DNA of 64,000 nucleotides. Origin: Cellulomonas sp. URHE0023 (GTDB lineage: Bacteria; Actinomycetota; Actinomycetes; Actinomycetales; Cellulomonadaceae). Positions 39,026-46,208 of the stretch are shown here, piece by piece (positions within the stretch are counted from its first letter, which is position 1; every line of letters begins with the position of its first letter). Location of the stretch: assembly GCF_000688475.1 (NCBI RefSeq), contig NZ_JIAN01000005.1:1426001-1490000 (forward strand), in the 5' to 3' direction. The translations under genes and the position numbers were made by a program. A model generated the notes under the pieces. The model had not been told where the DNA came from, did no database searches, and was given only the letters and a program-made list of their open reading frames with translations.

Positions 39026-39978
39026 CAGCCCTCGCCGCAACGGCTCTGCGGCGGCCACGACGACGGTTCCGCTGGAGCATCGCCGTGATGATCACGCCCG
39101 CGGTGATCGGTCTGCTGGTGTTCTTCGTCTACCCGCTCCTGGCCTCGCTCTGGTACTCGTTCACGAGCTACAACCTCATGAGCCCACCGCAGTGGATCGG
39201 TCTGCGGAACTACACCTACCTGTTCACGCAGGACCCGAAGGTGGGCAAGGCCGCGCTCAACACGCTGTGGTTCGTCGTCTTCATGGTGCCGATCCGGATC
39301 GTCTCGGCGCTCGCCGTGGCCGGGCTACTGGTGCGGGTGCGTCGGGCACGGGGGAGCTGGCGGTCAGTGTTCTACCTGCCGGCGCTCGTCCCGCCCGTCG
39401 CGTCGGTGGTGGCGTTCGTGTTCCTCTTCAACCCCGGCACCGGCCCGGTCAACCGGGTGCTGCACCTCTTCGGCGTCGACGGGCCGCTGTGGTTCAACGA
39501 CCCGGCGCTGGCCAAGCCGTCGCTCGTCCTGCTGAGCGTCTGGGTGATGGGCGACATCATGATCATCTTCCTGGCGTCCCTGCTCGACGTGCCGCGCGAG
39601 CTGTACGAGGCGTCCTCGCTGGACGGCGCCAACGGCGCCCAGCAGGTGGTCCACGTGACGCTGCCGCACCTCGTGCCGGTCCTGCTGTTCGCCGGGGTGA
39701 CGGGCGTGATCGCCGCCCTCCAGTACTTCACGGAGGCGGCCGTCGCGTCCGGCGTCGCGTCCGGCAAGGCGACCATCGGTGCCGGCGCCAGCGCGGCGAT
39801 CGGCTATCCCGACGACTCCCTGCTCACCTACGCGCAGTGGATCTACGTGCGCGGGTTCGGAAACTTCCAGTTCGGGTACGCCTCGGCGCTCGCCATGGTC
39901 CTGTTCGTCGTCGCCTCGGTCCTGGTGGTCTTCATGATGCGCCGCGTCGGTGCGTACACGCCGTCGGAGGCATCGTGA
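39022..39978 (+). CDS. ABC sugar transporter permease 1
   Basis: A 318-residue membrane protein with six predicted helices, the MalF/UgpA-like first permease. The ATPase-docking EAA loop is visible near residue 200 as EASSLDGANGAQQVVHVTLPHL, quoted as EASSLDGANGAQQV. VIGLLVFFVYPLLASLWYSF is the first helix region, with NYTYLF following. The GTG at 39022 overlaps the stop of the binding protein gene and the stop of this gene overlaps the next GTG, so translation is coupled. No ATPase gene is in this operon; the shared multi-operon MsiK-like ATPase of actinobacteria is expected elsewhere (established practice in the group). Confidence 0.87.
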   Translation: MTALAATALRRPRRRFRWSIAVMITPAVIGLLVFFVYPLLASLWYSFTSYNLMSPPQWIGLRNYTYLFTQDPKVGKAALNTLWFVVFMVPIRIVSALAVAGLLVRVRRARGSWRSVFYLPALVPPVASVVAFVFLFNPGTGPVNRVLHLFGVDGPLWFNDPALAKPSLVLLSVWVMGDIMIIFLASLLDVPRELYEASSLDGANGAQQVVHVTLPHLVPVLLFAGVTGVIAALQYFTEAAVASGVASGKATIGAGASAAIGYPDDSLLTYAQWIYVRGFGNFQFGYASALAMVLFVVASVLVVFMMRRVGAYTPSEAS

Positions 39979-40868
39979 CCGCCACCGTCATCGAGGCGAC
40001 CGCCCAGCCGTCGCCGTTGCGTCCCGAGGCTCGCGCACCCCGTCGGACGCGGTCGCTGGGCGTGTGGGTCGCCGAGCACGTCGCCCTCGTCACTCTCGCC
40101 GTGCTGTTCGTCGCGCCGGTCGTCTTCGTGGTGCTCACCTCGCTGATGCCGGCCGAGCAGACCCTCACCGCGACGATCTGGCCGACGAGCTGGCAGTGGT
40201 CGAACTACCTGGAGGTCTTCCGGACGGTTCCGCTGGCGCGCTGGTTCGGCAACTCGGCTCTGTACGCGTTCGGTGCGACCGCCTGCATGCTCGTCTCCAG
40301 CGTCCCGGCCGCGTACGTCCTGGCCAAGATCCGGTTCCGCGGAGCATCGCTGCTCTTCGGGGCGATCGTCGTCGCGATGCTGCTCCCACCGCAGGTCACG
40401 GTCATCCCGGTGTACGTGCTGTGGTCCAAGGTGCACCTCACCGGCTCGCTCCTGCCGCTGATCCTGCCGAACCTCTTCGGCGACGCGTTCTCGATCTTCC
40501 TGCTGCGGCAGTTCTTCCTCACCATCCCGCGGGAGTACACCGACGCGGCACGGGTGGACGGCTGCGGCGAGTGGCGGACGCTCCTGCGGATCGTCGTACC
40601 GATGGCGCGGCCCGGGATCGCGGCCGCCGCGCTGTTCTCGTTCTTCCGGGCGTGGAACGACTACTTCGGCCCCCTGCTCTACACGTCCGAGAACCAGGCC
40701 GCGTGGCCCGTCTCGTACGGGCTGGCGACGTTCCGTGGCGTCCACGGCACCGACTGGAGCATCACGATGGCGATGACCGTGCTGGTCACCGTGCCCGTGA
40801 TCCTGCTCTTCCTGTTCGCACAACGCGTGTTCGTCGAGGGCATCACCCTCACGGGCGTGAAGGGATAG
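39975..40868 (+). CDS. ABC sugar transporter permease 2
   Basis: A 297-residue membrane protein, MalG-like, with six helices and an EAA loop around residue 195: YTDAARVDGCGEWRTLLRIVVPMARPG, quoted as DAARVDGCGEWRTL. An N-terminal basic segment precedes the first helix. It completes the importer with permease 1 and the binding protein. GTG at 39975 overlaps the previous stop. Only 2 nt separate its stop from the GH4 gene. Confidence 0.87.
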   Translation: MTATVIEATAQPSPLRPEARAPRRTRSLGVWVAEHVALVTLAVLFVAPVVFVVLTSLMPAEQTLTATIWPTSWQWSNYLEVFRTVPLARWFGNSALYAFGATACMLVSSVPAAYVLAKIRFRGASLLFGAIVVAMLLPPQVTVIPVYVLWSKVHLTGSLLPLILPNLFGDAFSIFLLRQFFLTIPREYTDAARVDGCGEWRTLLRIVVPMARPGIAAAALFSFFRAWNDYFGPLLYTSENQAAWPVSYGLATFRGVHGTDWSITMAMTVLVTVPVILLFLFAQRVFVEGITLTGVKG

Positions 40869-40870
40869 AC

Positions 40871-42142
40871 GTGAAGATCACGATCGTCGGCGGTGGGTCC
40901 ACCTACACACCGGAGCTCATCGACGGCTTCGCACGGCTGCGTGCCGACCTCCCGCTGGACGAGGTCTGGCTCGTGGACCCCGACACCGACCGACTCGCGG
41001 CGGTGGCAGCCGTGTCCGAGCGGATGTTCGCGCGGGCGGGCTACCCGGTCAAGGTCGTCGCGACGAGCGATCTCGTGGCCGGCGTGGCCGACGCGGACGC
41101 CGTGCTCCTCCAGCTCCGGATCGGCGGGCAGGCCGCCCGTCACGGTGACGAGTCGTGGCCGCACGACGCCGGCTGCCTCGGGCAGGAGACGACCGGCCCG
41201 GGCGGCCTCGCGAAGGCCTTGCGCACCGTGCCGGTCGTGCTCGACATCGCCGAGACGGTGCGCCGGCACGCGAAGGCCGACGCGTGGATCGTCGACTTCA
41301 CCAACCCGGTCGGCATCGTGACGCGCGCCCTGCTGCAGGCCGGCCACCGCGCCGTGGGCCTGTGCAACGTCGCCATGGGCTTCCAGCGGCGGTTCGCCGG
41401 CGTGCTCGGCGTGGACCCGGAGCTGCTGGCGCTCGACCACGTCGGTCTCAACCACCTGACGTGGGAGCGGGGCGTCACCCTGACGACGCCCGACGGCCCC
41501 CGGGACGTCATGCCGCTCCTGCTCGGCGAGCACCTCGAGGTGGTCGCCGCCGACGTGCGCATGCCGGCATCGCTGCTGACCCTGCAGCGCGCGATCCCGT
41601 CCTACTACCTGCGGTACTACTACGCGGCCGACCGCGTCCTGCGCGAGCAGATCGGCGCGCCCACCCGCGCCCAGCAGGTGCTGGCGCTCGAGGCCGCACT
41701 GCTCGCGAAGTACCGCGACCCCGCCGTCGACCAGAAGCCCGCAGAGCTGGAGAAGCGTGGAGGCGCCTACTACTCCGACGCAGCCGTCGCGGTGATCGCC
41801 TCACTGGCCACCGACCGGGGCGACGTCCAGGCGCTGAACGTGCGCAACGACGGCACGTTCGCGTTCCTGCCCGACGACCACGTCATCGAGGTCCCCACCC
41901 AGGTGCACGCGGCGGGTCTGCGTCCGCAGCCGGTGGCGCCGCTGTCCGACGACATGGTCGCGATCGTCAGCCACGCCGCCGCCTACGAGCGGCTCGCGCT
42001 CGACGCGGCGCTGCACGGTGGCCGGGACCGGGTCGTGCGGGCCATGCTCGCCAACCCGGTCGTGGGTCAGTACGACACGGCGGAGCGGCTCACGGACCTC
42101 CTGCTGGCGGCGAACGCCCAGCACCTGGCGTGGGCCCGGTGA
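40871..42142 (+). CDS. GH4 6-phospho-beta-glucosidase-type hydrolase
   Basis: A 423-residue NAD- and Mn-dependent enzyme. The Rossmann loop is ITIVGGGSTYTPELI at the start; the nucleotide and metal site appears as WIVDFTNPVGIVTRAL near 145, the cysteine metal ligand in GLCNVAMG near 165, and HVGLNHLTW near 195 with the conserved His. This places it in the 6-phospho-beta-glucosidase/ChbF branch rather than the alpha-glucosidase branch. E. coli ChbF, also GH4, acts on phosphorylated chitobiose. GH4 enzymes need a phosphorylated substrate, and none of the neighbours is a PTS component, so the kinase next door probably supplies it (inference). GTG at 40871 is 2 nt after the permease stop. Confidence 0.87.
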   Translation: MKITIVGGGSTYTPELIDGFARLRADLPLDEVWLVDPDTDRLAAVAAVSERMFARAGYPVKVVATSDLVAGVADADAVLLQLRIGGQAARHGDESWPHDAGCLGQETTGPGGLAKALRTVPVVLDIAETVRRHAKADAWIVDFTNPVGIVTRALLQAGHRAVGLCNVAMGFQRRFAGVLGVDPELLALDHVGLNHLTWERGVTLTTPDGPRDVMPLLLGEHLEVVAADVRMPASLLTLQRAIPSYYLRYYYAADRVLREQIGAPTRAQQVLALEAALLAKYRDPAVDQKPAELEKRGGAYYSDAAVAVIASLATDRGDVQALNVRNDGTFAFLPDDHVIEVPTQVHAAGLRPQPVAPLSDDMVAIVSHAAAYERLALDAALHGGRDRVVRAMLANPVVGQYDTAERLTDLLLAANAQHLAWAR

Positions 42143-43164
42143 CGGCGGTCGAGACCGTCGCGGCCGCACCCGGTGTCGACGAGGGCGGCTACGTGCTGGC
42201 CGTCGACGGCGGCGGCAGCAAGACGGACGTGGTGGCCGTCGCGCTCGACGGGCGTGTCCTGAGTCGGCGACGCGGACCGTCGAGCAGTCCCCAGCTGCTC
42301 GGCGTCACACGAGCGCTGGAGGTGCTGGACGATCTGGCCGGCGGCATCGTCGACGAGCTGGCTCCGCGGCGCCTCCTGCAGACCAACGTCTACCTGTCGG
42401 GCCTGGACACCCCGGAGGAGATTGACGCGCTCCTGCACGCGGCAGCGCACCGGACCTGGATGACCTCCGGGGCCGTCGTGGACAACGACCTGTTCGCGCT
42501 GCTCCGTGCGGGCACCAGCAGCCCCGACGCGGTCGCGGTCGTCGTCGGCACAGGGATCAACGCGGTCGGCGTGCGCTCCGACGGCATGACCGAACGCTTC
42601 CCCGCGATCGGCGAGATCTCGGGCGACTGGGGCGGCGGGGCGGTCCTGGGGGGCGCCGCCCTGTGGCACGCCGCCCGAGCAGAGGACGGCCGCGGTCCGG
42701 CGACGGCGCTCGAGCAGCTCGTCCCCGAGGCGCTCGGACGTCCCGACGTCCGCAGCGTGACGCTCGACCTCCACTTCGGCCGGCTCCCGCGGTCGTGCGT
42801 GCCGCAGCTGAGCCCGGTGCTGTTCGCCGCCGCGGCTGCGGGCGACGGGGTCGCCGCCGGGGTCGTGCGCAGGCAGGGGGACGAGGTCGTCGCGATGGTG
42901 CGCGCGCTGCTGACGCGCCTCGACCTGCTCCACGTGCCCTTGCCCGTCGTCCTGGGTGGCGGGGTCATGGCCGCCCAGCACCCGCTGCTCATGGGCAGGA
43001 TCGGTGACGGCCTCGCCGCGGACGCGCCGTTCGCGACCGCGCAGGTCGTCACCGAGCGACCCATCGTCGGCAGCGCGCTGCTCGCGCTCGAGTCGGCGGG
43101 CGTCAGCTCGCCCACGGTTTTCCATCAGTTCCGCACGAACGAGGGAAAGGATCACAGCGAATGA
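42139..43164 (+). CDS. BadF/BadG-type sugar kinase (N-acetylglucosamine kinase-like)
   Basis: A 341-residue ASKHA-fold kinase of the BcrAD_BadFG family, which includes GlcNAc kinase and MurK. Phosphate-1 loop is LAVDGGGSKTDVVAV near residue 20; VVVDNDLFALL near 112 is the connect/Asp motif; VVVGTGINAVGVRSDG near 133 is phosphate-2; and FPAIGEISGDWGGGAVLGGAALW near 150 with VLGGGVM near 270 (adenosine motif) complete the set. It should phosphorylate a GlcNAc-type sugar or disaccharide with ATP. Start GTG at 42139 overlaps the GH4 stop as GTGA, and the GH18 gene overlaps its own stop as ATGA, giving an unbroken translational chain. Confidence 0.86.
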   Translation: MTAVETVAAAPGVDEGGYVLAVDGGGSKTDVVAVALDGRVLSRRRGPSSSPQLLGVTRALEVLDDLAGGIVDELAPRRLLQTNVYLSGLDTPEEIDALLHAAAHRTWMTSGAVVDNDLFALLRAGTSSPDAVAVVVGTGINAVGVRSDGMTERFPAIGEISGDWGGGAVLGGAALWHAARAEDGRGPATALEQLVPEALGRPDVRSVTLDLHFGRLPRSCVPQLSPVLFAAAAAGDGVAAGVVRRQGDEVVAMVRALLTRLDLLHVPLPVVLGGGVMAAQHPLLMGRIGDGLAADAPFATAQVVTERPIVGSALLALESAGVSSPTVFHQFRTNEGKDHSE

Positions 43165-44159
43165 GAGTCATGAACCGCACGATCGTTGTCGTGACCGGGG
43201 CGCTGGTCGCCCTGCCACTGATCACCACCGGCGCCGCGTCGGCTGCGTCACCTCTGCCTGTCGAGGGTTACCTCATGGCGAACGACGGGGCGCAGCAGTT
43301 CGTGGTCCGGGACGCACAAGCGCTCGCGCTCGTGGGCGTCGACGGGGTCAACCTGAACTCGAAGGGGTCGGCCCTGACCGCGGTCCCGTCGTCGGCAGCC
43401 CCGATCGTCTCGGCCGCGCACGCTCGTGGCCTGAAGGCCGAGCTGCTCGTGGGCAACTACGACGAGTCGATCGGCGACTTCTCGCCCGGTATCGCCACGA
43501 AGCTGCTGAGCAGCAGCAAGAACCGCAGCGCGGTCGTGTCCTCGCTCGTCTCGAAGGTGAGCAGCGGCGGCTACGACGGCGTGCAGGTCGACCTGGAGTC
43601 CCTCAACTCCTCGCACACCGCCGGCCTGACGACGTTCATCTCGTCGCTGCGTTCCGCGCTGCCCGCCGGCAAGTCGATCTCGATGGCGCTGATGGCGTCC
43701 GACACCGCGAACGGCTACAAGGCCGGGGGGTACGACGTCACTGCGCTCTCCGGCTCGGTCAACCGGTTCGTGCTGATGGCCTACGACCAGCACGGACCCA
43801 CGTGGACCGAGGCCGGGCCGATCGGCGGCACACCGTGGGTCAAGAGCGTCCTGTCGGCCTTCATCGCCGCCGGGGCACCGAAGTCCAAGATCGACCTCGG
43901 TGTTGCCGAGTACGCCTACACCTGGCCCGGCAACGGCTCCGACGGCGAGCAGCTCAGCGTCGCGGACGCCCGATCCCGAGCGGGCTCCGCGGCCCGGTAC
44001 GACGCCACGCAGCAGGAGTGGACCGCGAAGCTGTCCGACGGCACGGTGATCTGGTGGTCGGACGCCCGGACGCTCACCGCTCGCGAGTCACTCGCCGCGC
44101 AGCAGGGAGTGCACGGCCTGGCCGTCTGGGAGCTGAGCCTGTCCGACCCGATCTCCTGA
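43161..44159 (+). CDS. Secreted GH18-type (YaaH/SleL-like) glycosidase
   Basis: A 332-residue secreted protein: signal peptide of about 28 residues ending ASA before ASPLP, then a TIM barrel. The GH18 motif appears as YDGVQVDLESLN, where the usual DxxDxDxE keeps the last Asp and the catalytic Glu but has Gln for the middle Asp, as in the YaaH/spore-germination branch. VLMAYDQHGP holds the MxYD strand, and VWELSLSDP ends the barrel. It probably cleaves GlcNAc-containing polymers, such as chitin or peptidoglycan, outside the cell; the order of cleavage and specificity are unknown. ATG at 43161 overlaps the kinase stop; a terminator follows. Confidence 0.83.
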   Translation: MRVMNRTIVVVTGALVALPLITTGAASAASPLPVEGYLMANDGAQQFVVRDAQALALVGVDGVNLNSKGSALTAVPSSAAPIVSAAHARGLKAELLVGNYDESIGDFSPGIATKLLSSSKNRSAVVSSLVSKVSSGGYDGVQVDLESLNSSHTAGLTTFISSLRSALPAGKSISMALMASDTANGYKAGGYDVTALSGSVNRFVLMAYDQHGPTWTEAGPIGGTPWVKSVLSAFIAAGAPKSKIDLGVAEYAYTWPGNGSDGEQLSVADARSRAGSAARYDATQQEWTAKLSDGTVIWWSDARTLTARESLAAQQGVHGLAVWELSLSDPIS

Positions 44160-44168
44160 TCTGGGTGA

Positions 44169-44208
44169 GGTCACGGGGCCGGCGCAGGGCGGTGCCGGTC
44201 CCGTGACC
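44169..44208 (+). terminator. Terminator of the amino-sugar operon
   Basis: GGTCACGGGGCCGGC at 44169-44183 pairs with GCCGGTCCCGTGACC at 44194-44208 (15 bp, one wobble) with a 10-nt loop, immediately after the GH18 gene. Confidence 0.8.
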
Positions 44209-44278
44209 TTCGGTACGCGTGCCGCCCTGGGAGTCGAGCTGCGCGGGCGCTGGCCCGTGTGACCCGGCTCACGCGCGG

Positions 44279-44317
44279 CAAGGGTTGGCAACCCTAAGTA
44301 AGCACAGGCTAACCTCA
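44279..44317 (+). promoter_or_regulatory. Two tandem DtxR/IdeR iron boxes over a leaderless promoter
   Basis: CAAGGGTTGGCAACCCTAA (44279-44297) and TAAGCACAGGCTAACCTCA (44299-44317) match the 19-bp IdeR consensus TTAGGTTAGGCTAACCTAA at 13 and 14 positions. TAACCT (44310-44315) inside the second box lies exactly 7 nt before the GTG at 44323 and is the likely -10. Iron-loaded IdeR would block the promoter directly. The first box also contains a perfect AGGGTTG-G-CAACCCT palindrome. Confidence 0.72.
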
Positions 44318-44322
44318 CCCCT

Positions 44323-45186
44323 GTGAACAGTTCCGATGCGTTGCGTGGTGACGGCCTGCGGCTCGGCTACCACGGGAGCGTCGTCGTCGAGTCCGCCAGC
44401 GTGCGGCTGCTCCCGGGGCAGGTCACCGCCCTGGTCGGACCCAACGGCTCCGGGAAGTCGACCGTGCTGCGCGCGCTGGCCCGACTGCACCACCCGATCG
44501 CCGGGACGGTCAGCCTCCCGGACGTGCCCGACGCGCTGACCCTCAGCGCCAAGGACTTCGCGCGGCGCGTCACGCTGCTGTCGCAGTCCCGACCGACGCC
44601 GACCGGCGTCAGCGTGCGGGACGTCGTCGGCTACGGCCGGCACCCGTACCGCGGACGCTGGAGGCAGAACGACCTCGACGGCCCTCGAGCGATCGAGTGG
44701 GCCATGACCGTCACCGGTGTCGACACCATGTCCGAGCGCGGCGTCGACGAGCTGTCCGGCGGGGAGCTCCAGCGCGTCTGGCTGGCCACCTGCCTGGCCC
44801 AGGAGACCGGCGTGCTGCTGCTCGACGAGCCGACCACCTACCTCGACCTGCGCTACCAGGTGGAGATCCTCGACCTGGTACGCGACCTCGCCGACGAGCA
44901 CCGCGTCGCGGTCGGCGTCGTCCTGCACGACCTGGACCAGGCGGCCGCCGTCGCCGACCACCTCGTCCTGCTGAGCCGCGGGGAGGTGGTGGGCTCCGGC
45001 CTCCCGCACGAGGTGCTCACCGCCGAGGCGCTCACCGAGACCTACGGGATCCGCGTGGACGTGGTGCGCGACGCGCGCACGGGCCGCGTGCACACCCGAC
45101 CTGTCGGCCGGCACACGCATCGCCCGGCCGCCCGCGTCCGCGAGTGTGCGGACCTCCACCTAGCAGAGGACTCTCCCCGTGCGTAA
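44323..45186 (+). CDS. Iron-siderophore ABC transporter ATPase (FecE/FhuC-like)
   Basis: A 287-residue ATPase: Walker A GPNGSGKS near residue 40, Q-loop LLSQSRPTPTGVSVRDVVGYGRHPYRG near 86 (the GRxPY pattern typical of siderophore ATPases), signature ELSGGELQRVWLAT near 143, Walker B VLLLDEPTTYLDLRYQ near 163 (the TYLDxxxQ hallmark of FecE/FhuC), and H-loop VLHDLDQA. It powers siderophore import at the inner face of the membrane. GTG at 44323 lacks a Shine-Dalgarno and is 7 nt after TAACCT. The C-terminal 30 residues are His/Arg-rich. It overlaps the binding-protein gene by 8 nt and is the first gene of the iron operon. Confidence 0.88.
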   Translation: MNSSDALRGDGLRLGYHGSVVVESASVRLLPGQVTALVGPNGSGKSTVLRALARLHHPIAGTVSLPDVPDALTLSAKDFARRVTLLSQSRPTPTGVSVRDVVGYGRHPYRGRWRQNDLDGPRAIEWAMTVTGVDTMSERGVDELSGGELQRVWLATCLAQETGVLLLDEPTTYLDLRYQVEILDLVRDLADEHRVAVGVVLHDLDQAAAVADHLVLLSRGEVVGSGLPHEVLTAEALTETYGIRVDVVRDARTGRVHTRPVGRHTHRPAARVRECADLHLAEDSPRA

Positions 45187-46162
45187 CCGTCTGACCCTGC
45201 CCGTCCTGCTGGCAGTCACTGCCCTCGTGCTGAGCGCCTGCGGCACCACCGAGCAAGCCGCAGACCCGGCCGCTGCGGCCACCACCCCCACAGGAGGGCC
45301 CGTCACGGTGACGGACGACCGCGGCACCGTGACGCTCGACGCGCCGGCCGCCAAGGTGGTCTCGCTCGAGTGGGGTCTGACCGAGAACCTGCTCACGCTC
45401 GGTGTGGCACCTGTCGGTGCGGCGGACGTCGACGGCTACAACACGTGGGACACCGTCATCGCCCTCGACGCGGCGACGCCCGACGTCGGCGAGCGCGGCG
45501 AGCCGAGCCTCGACGCGATCGCGGCGCTCGACCCCGACCTCGTCGTCACCACGACCGACCTCGCGCCGGAGGTCATCGCTCAGATCGAGAAGGACTACCC
45601 GGTGATCGCGCTGCGCGGCTCGGACGCCTCCGACCCGATCGGTCACATGCGTCGCACCGTCGAGATCCTGGGCGAGGCGACCGGTACGGGCGACCGGGCC
45701 ACTGCCGCGCTCGCGGACTTCGACGCCGCAGTCGCCGACGGCAAGGACACGCTCGCCGCCGCCGGGGCCGACGGAGCGGCGTTCACCATGGCGGACGGCT
45801 GGCTCGCGGACGGGGCGGTCTCGATCCGCATGTACACGGCGGGCTCGTTCCTCGGGGGCATCGCCGGCGAGCTCGGCCTGACGAACGCCTGGACCGGCGA
45901 GGGCGACCCCGACTACGGCCTCTCGCAGACCGACGTCGAGGGACTGACCTCGTTGGGCGACATCCACTTCCTCTACGCCGCGAGCGACGACGACGGCGGG
46001 GACGCGTTCAAGGTCGGGCTCGCCGGGAACGCGATCTGGGAGCAGCTGCCGTTCGTCGTCGCCGGCAACACCGACCGTCTGCCGGACGGGATCTGGATGT
46101 TCGGCGGGCCCCTCGCGGCGGAGGCGTTCATCGACGCGGCCGTGGCGGCCGTGACGGCGTGA
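45179..46162 (+). CDS. Siderophore-binding lipoprotein (FecB/FepB-like)
   Basis: A 327-residue lipoprotein: signal peptide to the lipobox LVLSAC, a short linker, then the TroA-like bilobal fold of class III binding proteins. Landmarks are VTVTDDRGTVTLDAPAAKVVSLEW near 40-65 (in parts TVTDDRGTVTLDAP), GVAPVGAADVDGYNTW, LDAIAALDPDLVVTTTD near 115, and GIAGELGLTNAW near 225. It delivers ferric siderophore to the fused permease. GTG at 45179 overlaps the end of the ATPase gene by 8 nt. A 46-bp gap follows before the permease. Confidence 0.87.
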   Translation: MRNRLTLPVLLAVTALVLSACGTTEQAADPAAAATTPTGGPVTVTDDRGTVTLDAPAAKVVSLEWGLTENLLTLGVAPVGAADVDGYNTWDTVIALDAATPDVGERGEPSLDAIAALDPDLVVTTTDLAPEVIAQIEKDYPVIALRGSDASDPIGHMRRTVEILGEATGTGDRATAALADFDAAVADGKDTLAAAGADGAAFTMADGWLADGAVSIRMYTAGSFLGGIAGELGLTNAWTGEGDPDYGLSQTDVEGLTSLGDIHFLYAASDDDGGDAFKVGLAGNAIWEQLPFVVAGNTDRLPDGIWMFGGPLAAEAFIDAAVAAVTA

Positions 46163-46208
46163 CGACCTCGATGCTCCGCACGGCACGGGATGCGCCGAGG
46201 GGCGCCGC

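Noticed and set aside
42139..43164. The BadF protein as a benzoyl-CoA reductase activator
   Set aside because: It lacks the iron-sulfur cysteines of activators and its neighbours are sugar genes; the kinase reading fits better.
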